Source of the DNA: Pseudomonadota bacterium
Lineage (GTDB): Bacteria > Pseudomonadota > Alphaproteobacteria > Rhizobiales > Xanthobacteraceae
Direction: 5' to 3'
Length of the DNA stretch: 27,176 bases
NCBI GenBank assembly: GCA_023432885.1
Contig: JAEZEU010000353.1
Location: 1 to 27,176, forward strand
Position 1 is the stretch's first letter, and each line of letters starts with the position of its first letter. Below the pieces are notes generated by a model. It ran no database searches and had not been told where the DNA came from. It saw nothing but the letters and a program-made list of their open reading frames with translations. The position numbers and the translations under genes were made by a program. This document shows positions 8,851-16,474 of the stretch, piece by piece.

Positions 8851-9879
8851 TCAGCCGCCCCGCCTTGCCTGCGGGCGCGCGCCGCCAATCGCGCGAATCC
8901 CGCGCAGCACTTTTTCCGGCGTGATCGGGAGTTCATCGACGCGAACACCGACCGCGTTGAACACGGCATTGGCGACCGCCGGCAGCACCGGATTTGCGCA
9001 CATCTCGCCGGGCCCCTTGCCCCCGAACGGGCCGTCCGGCGCGGGGCGTTCCAGCACGCTCGCGGAATAGGGCGCGATGTCGCCCGGTCCCGGCATCAGG
9101 TACTCGTTGAAATCGCGCGGACCGTGGTCGGGATTGGGATAATAGGGCTCCGGCGTTTCGAACAGCACATGGCTCTGGCCCATCCAGGCCCCGCCGACCA
9201 GCTGCTGCTCCACCATTCTCGGGTTGAGCGCGCGGCCAAGCTCATAGGCGCTCGTGATGTTGAGCAAGGTCACTTCGCCGGTCTCGTCATCCACCTCCAC
9301 GTCAGCCACGAGACAGGCATGGGCAAAGGCGGTGTTGGGATTCATCTCGCCGGTCTCCGGATCGACTGCGGAGAGTGGAATGAGAAAGATGCCGCGCCCG
9401 GCGATCGTCTTGCCTTGCTTGAACTGCGCGGCCTGCGCGGTTGCCTTCACGGTGATCGAGCGGGAAGGGGCGCCGCGCACGTGGATATTGCCGCGCCCGT
9501 CGGTAACGAGGTCGGCGGCGTTGACCTCGAGCTCCTCGGCGGCGGCTTCAAGCAGCACACCGCGCGCCTCGCGCGCCGCGGCGATCACCGCGTTGCCCAT
9601 GCGATGCGTGCCGCGCGAAGCGAAGGAGCCCATGTCGTGCGGGCCGGTGTCGCTGTCGGCGGTGTCGACATAGACATCCTCGACGGGTACGCCGAGCGTT
9701 TCGGCCGCCACCTGCCGCGTGACCTGCTTCATGCCTTGGCCGAGATCGATCGCCGAAAGCGCAACGGTGAATTTGCCATCGGGGTTGGAGTGAATCAGTG
9801 CCTGGCTGGGATCGCCGCCCAGATTCATGCCGATGGGATAGTTGATGGAGGCCATGCCGCGGCCCTTGTGCCGTGCCAT
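8851..9879 (-). CDS. Molybdenum hydroxylase catalytic subunit, C-terminal half (separate gene)
   Basis: C-terminal part of a xanthine-oxidase-family molybdopterin subunit, 342 residues from the ATG at 9879. It starts exactly where full-length relatives continue (MARHKGRGMA, matching the usual KGRG-(I/M)A block). It contains AIDLGQGM at about 43-50, SRGTHRMGNAV at 88-98, and the catalytic glutamate Glu292 in GGKGPGEMCANPVLP. The frame is open upstream to 10059, but those 60 residues are Arg-rich and non-homologous, so the ATG at 9879 with its strong AAGGAGG site is the real start. It must pair with the N-terminal half encoded just upstream to form a working active site. Confidence 0.85.
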   Translation of the reverse strand: MARHKGRGMASINYPIGMNLGGDPSQALIHSNPDGKFTVALSAIDLGQGMKQVTRQVAAETLGVPVEDVYVDTADSDTGPHDMGSFASRGTHRMGNAVIAAAREARGVLLEAAAEELEVNAADLVTDGRGNIHVRGAPSRSITVKATAQAAQFKQGKTIAGRGIFLIPLSAVDPETGEMNPNTAFAHACLVADVEVDDETGEVTLLNITSAYELGRALNPRMVEQQLVGGAWMGQSHVLFETPEPYYPNPDHGPRDFNEYLMPGPGDIAPYSASVLERPAPDGPFGGKGPGEMCANPVLPAVANAVFNAVGVRVDELPITPEKVLRGIRAIGGARPQARRGG

Positions 9880-9880
9880 C

Positions 9881-11617
9881 TCATCGCCTCCTTGTTCCGA
9901 AGACCGACGAGAAACGCATCGCGCCGTGCTGAGGTTGGCCGCCAGGAGCCGGTGCTGGCGGCGGCGTGCCGGGCTGGGCCGCGGGAGCCGCTGGCGGCAT
10001 CGGGGCAAGCGGCGCCGGAGCTTGAACCGCCGGCTGCGCCATCGGACGCGCCGGCTCATAGCGCGGCACGTTTGGTGCTGCGGGCCGCGCGTCGCGGCTG
10101 CCCTCCAGCTCCGGCTGCTTGGTCAGCGGGATGCGCATGGTGCCGGCCGGCAGGGTTTGTGTCGCAGGTCCGCTACGCGTCTCGGGCCGGCCGATCTGGC
10201 CGCGCTGATCGATGGGCGTGGCGGGGATTTGCCCGCGCTCGCCCTGTCCGCCGCCCTCGAGCGAGGATTGCCGCCTGGCATTCTCGGAAATTGGCCAGCG
10301 CGCCTTCTCCGCCGCCACCTGTACGCATTCGATCAGCGCCGTGTTTTTCGCCACGCGCCGGTGAGCTTTCATGTCGCCGTCGCGATAGGCGTTGAGGATA
10401 CGGAATTCCATCGGATCCATGTTCACGGCATGGGCGAGCTTGTCCATTTGCACCTCGAGCGCAAAATCGGCCGCCGTGATGCCGAAGCCGCGCATTGCCG
10501 TGGAGGGGCAGCGGTTGGTGTAGGAGACGTAGATGTCCGACGAGACATTCGGGATCCAGTAGGGTCCCGGAAGATGCGCCGTGCACTTGACTGCGGCATA
10601 AGAGGAGAGGCGGGTATAGGCGCCGGCGTCGAAATAGGAGCGGACATGCCGCGCAATGATGCGTCCATCGCGCATCAGGCCGTCCTTGACATAGACCCGC
10701 TCGGCTCCGCGAGGCGAGCCGTAGAGCATTTCCTCCTCGCGATCGAGCACGTAGCGCACAGGCCGGCCGGTCAGCATCGCGCCGAGGATCGCGAGCGGCT
10801 CAGTGAGCGAATCCACCTTGCCGCCGAACCCGCCGCCCACGGTGCCGCCGATGAAATGCAGCCGGTTCGACTCGAGATCGAGGATCTTGGCCGCCGTGCC
10901 AAGCGAGAAGAACAGCCCTTGCGCGCAGGAATGCACGACGAAGCGGTTGTCCTGCTCCGGCGCGGCGATCGAGCCGTTCGTCTCCGTCGGAGCGTGCTCG
11001 ATGGGAGAAGTCTGGTAACGCTCCTCGATCACGATGTCGGCGGCGCTGAAGGCCCTTTCCGTGTCGCCGAAGCGCAGCTTCTGGTGATCGAATTTCTCAT
11101 GATACTCGAAATAATTGCGCGGGTAGGTGTCGTTGACGACCGGCGCGCCGGGCTTCAGTGCTTCCTCGACATCGAAGACGGCCGGCAGGACCTCGTAGTC
11201 GATCCGCACCAGCTTGCGCGCTGCCATCGCGGCTGCTTCGCTTTCGGCGATAACGGCCACGACCGGCTCGCCCTTGTAATGCACCTTGTCGACGGCAAGC
11301 GAAGGCTCGTCGTCCTTGCCGAAATTGATCAGGCTGAGCAGAGTGTTCTTGTTCACGGGCACGTCCGCCGCCCGCAGAATGCGCTTCACGCCCGGCGCGC
11401 GCTCCGCCGCGCCGATATCGATCGAACGGATGCGGGCATGGTGATGCGGGCTGCGCACCACCTTCAGGTGGAGCAAGCCCTCGAAGGCGTGATCGTCGAA
11501 GTAACGCGAGCGCCCCGTGACATGGCCGGGCATGTCCTGGCGCTGGATGCCCATGCCGACGACGTTGAGATTGTCATCGCGCTCATTGGCGAAGTAGTCC
11601 TTCCGGATCTCGAGCAT
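9881..11617 (-). CDS. Molybdenum hydroxylase catalytic subunit, N-terminal half with Pro/Ala-rich tail
   Basis: N-terminal part of a xanthine-oxidase-family large subunit, 578 residues. Residues 15-150 are the a/b hammerhead domain. The first molybdopterin-binding domain follows with GGGFGGK at 261-267 and MRGFG at 375-379, like the FRGFG arginine loop of xanthine dehydrogenases. It does not carry the CO dehydrogenase AYxCSFR loop, so it is not a form I CO dehydrogenase. Homology ends near residue 445 (EKARWP). The last 130 or so residues are low-complexity, rich in Pro, Ala, Gly, Gln and Arg. The stop at 9881-9883 is 1 base before the start of the C-terminal half. Likely role: oxygen-atom hydroxylation of a heterocycle or aldehyde, substrate unknown. 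Confidence 0.85.
   Translation of the reverse strand: MLEIRKDYFANERDDNLNVVGMGIQRQDMPGHVTGRSRYFDDHAFEGLLHLKVVRSPHHHARIRSIDIGAAERAPGVKRILRAADVPVNKNTLLSLINFGKDDEPSLAVDKVHYKGEPVVAVIAESEAAAMAARKLVRIDYEVLPAVFDVEEALKPGAPVVNDTYPRNYFEYHEKFDHQKLRFGDTERAFSAADIVIEERYQTSPIEHAPTETNGSIAAPEQDNRFVVHSCAQGLFFSLGTAAKILDLESNRLHFIGGTVGGGFGGKVDSLTEPLAILGAMLTGRPVRYVLDREEEMLYGSPRGAERVYVKDGLMRDGRIIARHVRSYFDAGAYTRLSSYAAVKCTAHLPGPYWIPNVSSDIYVSYTNRCPSTAMRGFGITAADFALEVQMDKLAHAVNMDPMEFRILNAYRDGDMKAHRRVAKNTALIECVQVAAEKARWPISENARRQSSLEGGGQGERGQIPATPIDQRGQIGRPETRSGPATQTLPAGTMRIPLTKQPELEGSRDARPAAPNVPRYEPARPMAQPAVQAPAPLAPMPPAAPAAQPGTPPPAPAPGGQPQHGAMRFSSVFGTRRR
9887..9893 (-). promoter_or_regulatory. Strong ribosome binding site for the separate C-terminal half
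   Basis: AAGGAGG on the minus strand, 7 bases before the ATG at 9879 and inside the last codons of the N-terminal half. It fixes the start of the second gene and argues that the split is an evolved arrangement, not a fresh frameshift. Confidence 0.75.
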
Positions 11618-11628
11618 CTCGTTCTCCC

Positions 11629-12111
11629 TCAGGCGCGCTTCTGGTCGCCAGCGCCGGCCGCGGCGAGAATGGCGTTGATGATCGGCTCATAGCCGGTGCA
11701 GCGGCAGATGTTCCCGGCGATCGCCTCGATCACTTCTTCCCGGCTCGGCCTTGGGTTGCGGTCGAGAAGGGCGCGAGCCGACATCAGCATGCCGGGCGTG
11801 CAGAAGCCGCACTGCGCGGCGAAATTGTCCATGAAGGCCACCTGCAGCGGGTGCAGGGTCGGTCCGTCCGCCAAGCCGGAAGCCGTCTCCACATGGCGGC
11901 CTTCGCAGGCCACCGCCAAAGTGAGGCAGGCCAGCTGCGGCTCGCCGTCGATCAACACGGTGCAGACCCCGCATGTGCCTTGTCCGCAGCCATATTTCGG
12001 CGCGAACTCGTTGAGGCCGCGGCGAAGGGTCATCAGGAGGTTGTCGGCGGCGTCGATGAAGGCGGCGCGATCCGAGCCATTGAGGCGAAACTGGACGGGA
12101 ACTTTTGCCAT
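11629..12111 (-). CDS. Molybdenum hydroxylase 2Fe-2S subunit (CoxS-like)
   Basis: Small iron-sulfur subunit of 160 residues. The plant-type ferredoxin cluster ligands are Cys42, Cys47, Cys50 (CGQGTCGVC) and Cys62. The second, helical-domain cluster uses Cys101, Cys104 (CGFC) and Cys136, Cys138 (CRC). It carries electrons from the Mo site to the FAD subunit. The set of cysteines is complete and the length is normal for CoxS/QorS-type subunits. It lies 13 bases after the FAD subunit gene and 11 bases before the large subunit, the usual M-S-L order of CO-dehydrogenase-like operons. Confidence 0.95.
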   Translation of the reverse strand: MAKVPVQFRLNGSDRAAFIDAADNLLMTLRRGLNEFAPKYGCGQGTCGVCTVLIDGEPQLACLTLAVACEGRHVETASGLADGPTLHPLQVAFMDNFAAQCGFCTPGMLMSARALLDRNPRPSREEVIEAIAGNICRCTGYEPIINAILAAAGAGDQKRA

Positions 12112-12124
12112 GCGGGCTTCTTCC

Positions 12125-12949
12125 TCAGCGTCCTTCGCCGGTCAGGAGCCGCCCGAGGTGCACGGGCAGCACCTCGCGGCGATACCATTCGCTGGCTATG
12201 GCGTCGGTGGTGGGATGGGTGCCTTCGAGAGCGGCGGCCTTCGCAGCCTGAATGCCTGTCGCATCGAGCGTTTTTCCTTCGAGCGCGCGCTCGACACCCC
12301 GTGCCCGCACGGCCGTGGGGGCCATCGCCCCGTAGGCGACGCGCGCCTGGCTGATCCGGCCGCCGGAATTGGGCAGGTGGGCGGCGATGCTCATCACCGC
12401 TAGACCCTTCGGCTTCACCCGGCTGACCTTGCGGAAGCGAAAGTCTGCCGCATTCTGCGGTTTCGCGAACTGCACGCCGGCGACGAGTCCGGAGATGCCG
12501 CGTTCACGCGTGCTGAGAAATTCGTCGAGCGCCATGGCGCGGGCGGAGCCGTAACCGGACTGCACCATGACCTGGGCATCGAGGGCCAGCAGCGCAACGG
12601 TGAAATCTCCATAGGGCGACGGCGCAAACAGATTGCCGCCGATCGTCGCCATTTGCCGGATCGCCGGGCCGCCAACGGTGCGCGCGGCAGCGTGCAGCAA
12701 CGCGAGATCGCCGTTGTTCAACACCATCGCCATCGTGACGCCAGCGCCGAGCTCGATGCGCGCGCCTGACGTGTTCATCTGGCGGAAGGCGGGATCGGTG
12801 ATCCGCAGCAGCGTTCCATCGAGCAACCGCCCCTCGTTGACGTCCCGCATCACCAGCGTGCCGCCCGAGAGGAGCTTGGTCCGCTGATCGGAACTGAGGA
12901 TGCCGGCGGCTTCCGCCATGCTGGTAGCAACGCGCACGTCGAGCGGCAT
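12125..12949 (-). CDS. Molybdenum hydroxylase FAD-binding subunit (CoxM-like)
   Basis: Medium, FAD-binding subunit of 274 residues. The ATG at 12949 is chosen over one at 13009 because the latter runs into the preceding gene and adds non-homologous residues. Flavin-binding motifs are LLSGGTLVM at about 27-35 and ATIGGNL at 101-107, followed by SPYGD. The C-terminal CO-dehydrogenase flavoprotein-like domain has the FRKVSRVKP and YGAMAP stretches. It passes electrons from the 2Fe-2S clusters to an acceptor such as a quinone. The start follows the stop of the second SRPBCC gene by 1 base. Confidence 0.92.
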   Translation of the reverse strand: MPLDVRVATSMAEAAGILSSDQRTKLLSGGTLVMRDVNEGRLLDGTLLRITDPAFRQMNTSGARIELGAGVTMAMVLNNGDLALLHAAARTVGGPAIRQMATIGGNLFAPSPYGDFTVALLALDAQVMVQSGYGSARAMALDEFLSTRERGISGLVAGVQFAKPQNAADFRFRKVSRVKPKGLAVMSIAAHLPNSGGRISQARVAYGAMAPTAVRARGVERALEGKTLDATGIQAAKAAALEGTHPTTDAIASEWYRREVLPVHLGRLLTGEGR

Positions 12950-12950
12950 G

Positions 12951-13403
12951 TCAGATGGCCTCCCTTTGCAGCTGGGGCAGCCGGCGAACGGCCTCCATGC
13001 CGGCGACATAGACCTCTTCCCCCACCATGCGGGCGAGTTCTTCCTCGCGCCCCGGCGGCGTCGTGAACCGGCTTTCCCAGTGCCAGAAGCTGCGATTGCC
13101 GTCGGTCACCGGCAGCAGGCGTATGTGCGCGACGTAGTTGAAGAGGGGAATCGGGGTGTCCAGCAGGCAATAGCTGCAGGTCATCTCGAGATCGGACAGC
13201 GAGAGTAGTTGTTCGCGCAACTCGTTGCCGTCCTGCAGCGTGAAGCGGCGGACGCAGCCGACCTTGTCCACGGGATAGCCGCGCTCGATCAGGCTGGTGG
13301 CCACGATGGGATGGTACTGTTCATGCGCATTGAAATCGCGCACGACGGCCCAGAGCCGGTCAACAGGCACATCGATGATCGTGCTGCGAACCACCTTCGG
13401 CAC
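12951..13403 (-). CDS. SRPBCC (CoxG-like) protein, second tandem copy
   Basis: START/Bet-v1-like SRPBCC protein of 150 residues, starting at the GTG at 13403, 1 base after the stop of the sister gene; an ATG two bases upstream is out of frame. The core (LWAVVRDFNAHEQYHPI, DKVGCVRRF, ELREQLLSLSDLEM, IPLFNYVA) aligns along its length with the first copy. Such proteins bind hydrophobic ligands, and CoxG of CO dehydrogenase operons is linked to membrane attachment or electron-acceptor use by the enzyme. Unlike typical CoxG there is no C-terminal membrane segment. A role as an accessory to the Mo hydroxylase is inferred from position. Confidence 0.85.
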   Translation of the reverse strand: MPKVVRSTIIDVPVDRLWAVVRDFNAHEQYHPIVATSLIERGYPVDKVGCVRRFTLQDGNELREQLLSLSDLEMTCSYCLLDTPIPLFNYVAHIRLLPVTDGNRSFWHWESRFTTPPGREEELARMVGEEVYVAGMEAVRRLPQLQREAI

Positions 13404-13404
13404 A

Positions 13405-13842
13405 TCAACCTCCGAAGGCACGCTTGAGCGCGTCAAAGCCGCCCTGAAACACGCTGCCGCCGATGTTGGAAAGCAGCTCACCCTCCTTGTCGGGCGCGCA
13501 ATCGAAATCGGCGGACCACTCGATGAAGGTCCTGTCCTGATCGGTGATCGGGGTAAGCCGCAGGGTCGCCACGTAGTTGGTGAGCGGCATCGGTGAGTCG
13601 AGGATCGAATAGGTACAGAACATGTCGAAGTCGGAGAGTCCGAGCAGTTGCTCGCGCAACCGGTCGCCGTTTCGAAGCGAGAAATTGCGGATGCAGCCCA
13701 CCTTGTCTGCGGGCTCGCTATTCTCGATGCGGCTTTCGGCGATCGCCGGGTGCCAGTTTGACAGCCCGTTGAAATCGCGCACACGGGCCCAGACCCGTGC
13801 GGCCGAAGCGTTGATCACGCTGGATGTGTAGACCCGAGCCAT
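13405..13842 (-). CDS. SRPBCC (CoxG-like) protein, first tandem copy
   Basis: SRPBCC-fold protein of 145 residues. It shares with the next gene the blocks VRDFNGLSNWHPAI, DKVGCIRNFSL, RLREQLLGLSDFDM and MPLTNYVA, so the two arose by tandem duplication. No membrane segment and no signal peptide. Its ribosome site AAGGAG is formed by the last two codons of the flotillin gene (13852-13857), so its translation is probably coupled to flotillin. A hydrophobic-ligand carrier or docking role for the Mo hydroxylase is likely; polyketide-cyclase-like catalysis is possible but nothing in the sequence shows it. Confidence 0.85.
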   Translation of the reverse strand: MARVYTSSVINASAARVWARVRDFNGLSNWHPAIAESRIENSEPADKVGCIRNFSLRNGDRLREQLLGLSDFDMFCTYSILDSPMPLTNYVATLRLTPITDQDRTFIEWSADFDCAPDKEGELLSNIGGSVFQGGFDALKRAFGG

Positions 13843-13848
13843 CGCCGC

Positions 13849-16449
13849 TTACTCCTTGGCCTTGCTACCAGTACCGCCGCCAGGCTTGCCGTCCTTCGGC
13901 TTCACGCCCGGCGCTTCCTTGCCGATGCGTTGCATGTCGCTTGCCTCGCGGATCAGCCCGCCCATCTTCGCAAGGTTGCCGCCTTCGATGCCGATCTCCT
14001 TCAGCACCTCGTCGATCAGCGGCGCCTGCACGCGGTAGCGCAACGCACTTTCGATCACCTCGTCGGTGGGCGTGCGGAGGGCGGAGCCGCCGCCCGAGCC
14101 GGCCAGACCGTCGACGTGCAGGATTTTGATGCCGTCGATCTTTTCCATCGGCTTGACGCTCTCGCGTACGATGCCCTCGATGCGGTCGAGCAGGCGCCGG
14201 CGGAACAGGCCGTAACGCGCGCCGTCCGACAGCACATTCTCGGCCTCGTAGAGCAGCTTCTGCGCCTCCGCTTCCACCGCGCGACGCACCTGGTCGGCCC
14301 CAGCGGCGATGCGGATCTCCTCGGCCGCCTTCTCGGCGAGCGTTACTTCCACGGCCTTGCGACGCTTGGCGCTTTCGCTCTCCTGCACGGTCTTCACAAG
14401 TTCTTCCGCCTCCACCGCCTTGGCGCGGGCCAGTTCGGCCTTAACCCGGGCCGCGGATTCCTCCAGCGACTTGGCATAGAGAGTAATGGCCTTTTCCATC
14501 CCGGCGTTCTCCACGTCCCGCTCGCGCTCGATCTCGAGCTTGCGCAGGTCGCGCTGGCGTCCCACGCGGGCCTCGTCCAGGCCGCGATCGGACGAGATGC
14601 GTGCGCGCTCCACCTCCTCGTTGGAAGTAATCTGTGCCTCCTGCAGCGCCTGGGCGCGGGCGATCTCGAGTTGTTCGAGTGCGCGCCGACGCTCCACCCT
14701 TGCTGCTTCGAGCGTCTGCTCGCGGGCAATGTCGACCTTGTCGACTTCCTGTTTGGCGATGATTTCCGCCTGGCGCAGCGTTCTGTCGGCATCGGCACGC
14801 TCCACCTTCTTTGCCGCGAGCGTTATGGCGCGTTCCTCTTCGGCGACCTCGATGGTCTTCTTCTGATCGATCTGGAGCATTTCGCGCGTCTTGGTGGAGG
14901 CGATGCGATCCTGCTCGAGTTTGAGCTCGGTGGCGATGCGCTGACGTTCCACATCGTCGCGCTTCTTGATTTCCCTGGCCTCGAGCGATGCCGCGCGCTG
15001 AATTTCCAGCTCTTTCGTCGACAGTTCGGCGGCGATGCGTTCGGCGGCAAGGGCCTTCTCCTGGGCAATGCGTGCCGCCTCCGTCGCCTCGCGCGCCGAA
15101 ATCTCGGCGGCGTCCAGGGCCTTGTTGCGGGCGATCTGGAGGGCGCGTACGCGCTCCTCCTGCGCGATGCGCGCCGACTCGATCGCTTCGCGGGCCGCAA
15201 TATCCTCCTGTTCGAGGGTCCGGGTCCGCTCGATTTCGCGGTTACGAACCTCCTGCTCGCGGGCAATGCGCTCGGCATTCACCGATGCTTCCTGAAGGAT
15301 GCGCGCCTTGTCGGTGGATTCGCGGGCGGCGATCTCTGCGGCTTCGATTACCTTCGCACGTTCGATTTCCTTCTGGCGGATATCGCGCTCGGAAGCGATA
15401 CGGGCGGCATTGATGGCCTGCTCATTCGAGATTCGCGCCTTCTCGACCAGTTCGCGCGCGGCGATTTCGGCTTCCTCTACCGCCCGCGTCCGCTCGATCT
15501 CCTTGTGACGAATATCGCGCTCGGAGGCGATGCGTGCCTCACTGATGGCGCGCTCGTTGGATATCCGCGCCTTCTCGATTTCCTCACGGGACTGGATCTG
15601 AGCCTGTTCAGCTTCGGTGTCGCGCGCCGCGCGCTCGCGCGCCACCTCCGCACGCTGCATGGCACGGTGAATTTCGATCTCGCGCTGCTGTTCGAGCCGC
15701 GCCGACTCGCTCTCGCGCTCGATGTCGAGCGACTGGCGTTCGGCTTCGAGGTTGCGGGTGCGGATCTTGATCATCGCCTCCTGTTCGATGTCGTTCCGCA
15801 GTTTCCGCTTCTCCTCGATCTCCCCGATGATCCGTGTCAGACCTTCCGCGTCGAAGCGGTTCGATGGGTTGAAGTACTGCAGGTCGGTCTGGTCGAGATT
15901 GGTGATGGCAACGCTTTCGAGCTCGAGCCCGTTCTGGTCGAAGGCCTCAACGGCTGAATCCTTCACCCGCTGCACGTAGGTGCCGCGTTTCTCGTGCATC
16001 TCCTCCATTGTCATCTCGGAGGCGATCGAACGCAGCGCCGAGACAAGCCTGCCGGAAAGCAGGGTGTTCAACTCATCGGGCTGCAGCGTGCGCCGACCGA
16101 GCGTTGCGGCCGCTACCGCTACCGCTTCGCGCCGCGGGCGAACGCGCACATAGAATTCGGCATCGATGTCAACGCGCATCCGGTCGCGGGTGATGAGTGC
16201 CTCGTCGTTCGCGCGGGTCACGGCCATTCGGAGAACGTTCATGTTGACCGGTGTAACGTCATGGATGATCGGGAGCACGAAGGCGCCGCCATTGATCACC
16301 ACTTTCTCGCCGAAGAGACCGGTGCGAACGAACGACACCTCCTTCGAGGAGCGGCGATAGAGCCAGTTCACCAGATAGACGATGATCGCGATGACGATCA
16401 CCGCTACGATGAGCCAGAGAATGAGGGTTCCGATCAATTGCCCCGTCAT
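13849..16449 (-). CDS. Flotillin/YqiK-like SPFH protein with very long coiled coil
   Basis: Membrane scaffold protein of the SPFH/flotillin class, 866 residues against about 500-700 for usual bacterial flotillins and YqiK. A hydrophobic segment at 5-30 anchors the N-terminus. The SPFH domain (about 36-205) follows with typical SGRLVSALRSIASEMTMEE and LESVAITNLDQTD stretches. Residues 205-735 are one extended, highly charged coiled coil with 11-residue periodicity. A globular tail (about 736-840) and a Gly/Lys-rich end complete it. Flotillins form oligomeric membrane domains that recruit complexes. It sits between the transporter genes and the Mo hydroxylase accessory genes, so it may gather these at the membrane; that is inference. 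Its start has a GGGAGGA site. Confidence 0.88.
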   Translation of the reverse strand: MTGQLIGTLILWLIVAVIVIAIIVYLVNWLYRRSSKEVSFVRTGLFGEKVVINGGAFVLPIIHDVTPVNMNVLRMAVTRANDEALITRDRMRVDIDAEFYVRVRPRREAVAVAAATLGRRTLQPDELNTLLSGRLVSALRSIASEMTMEEMHEKRGTYVQRVKDSAVEAFDQNGLELESVAITNLDQTDLQYFNPSNRFDAEGLTRIIGEIEEKRKLRNDIEQEAMIKIRTRNLEAERQSLDIERESESARLEQQREIEIHRAMQRAEVARERAARDTEAEQAQIQSREEIEKARISNERAISEARIASERDIRHKEIERTRAVEEAEIAARELVEKARISNEQAINAARIASERDIRQKEIERAKVIEAAEIAARESTDKARILQEASVNAERIAREQEVRNREIERTRTLEQEDIAAREAIESARIAQEERVRALQIARNKALDAAEISAREATEAARIAQEKALAAERIAAELSTKELEIQRAASLEAREIKKRDDVERQRIATELKLEQDRIASTKTREMLQIDQKKTIEVAEEERAITLAAKKVERADADRTLRQAEIIAKQEVDKVDIAREQTLEAARVERRRALEQLEIARAQALQEAQITSNEEVERARISSDRGLDEARVGRQRDLRKLEIERERDVENAGMEKAITLYAKSLEESAARVKAELARAKAVEAEELVKTVQESESAKRRKAVEVTLAEKAAEEIRIAAGADQVRRAVEAEAQKLLYEAENVLSDGARYGLFRRRLLDRIEGIVRESVKPMEKIDGIKILHVDGLAGSGGGSALRTPTDEVIESALRYRVQAPLIDEVLKEIGIEGGNLAKMGGLIREASDMQRIGKEAPGVKPKDGKPGGGTGSKAKE
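14950..15576 (-). repeat. 132-base tandem repeats encoding 44-residue (4 x 11) units of the flotillin
   Basis: Within residues 292-500 five units follow each other: 292-335, 336-379, 380-423, 424-456 and 457-500. Four are exactly 44 residues and one is 33, all multiples of 11. Each begins with a variant of (E/D)(K/S/A)ARI and carries a later (E)IxRxR and EIAARE block. The unit length in DNA is 132 (or 99) bases. The phase of 11 continues, more loosely, to about residue 656. The pattern points to a hendecad coiled coil that grew by duplication of four-hendecad blocks. Confidence 0.85.
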
Positions 16450-16474
16450 GTCACGTTCCTCCCGTTCGCCGTCC

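Noticed and set aside
9870..9900. Simple sequencing frameshift splitting one Mo subunit gene
   Set aside because: Restoring one frame would leave a 130-residue low-complexity insert in the middle of a conserved domain, and the second gene has its own ribosome site, so a real split fits better; reads would be needed to be certain.
9881..10059. Upstream extension of the Mo C-terminal half to an ATG at 10059
   Set aside because: The added 60 residues are Arg/Pro-rich with no homology and overlap the tail of the other gene; the ATG at 9879 has a strong ribosome site.
9842..11692. A 616-codon plus-strand frame opposite the Mo subunit genes
   Set aside because: No recognisable motif, rich in Arg, His and Asp as expected from antisense of GC-rich coding DNA; the minus strand holds a motif-complete molybdopterin subunit.
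8851..12949. Aerobic CO dehydrogenase (CoxMSL)
   Set aside because: The gene order and maturases resemble cox operons, but the large subunit has MRGFG and not the AYxCSFR loop that binds the Mo-Cu site.
14950..15576. CRISPR-like or DNA-level repeat array
   Set aside because: The 132-base units are imperfect, in frame and explained by protein coiled-coil repeats; no short identical repeats with unique spacers occur anywhere in the window.
13930..15957. A 675-codon open frame on the plus strand opposite the flotillin gene
   Set aside because: It is the antisense image of the repetitive coiled-coil codons; its protein is an odd Leu/Arg/Gly/Asp-rich repeat without domains, while the minus strand gives a clear SPFH protein.
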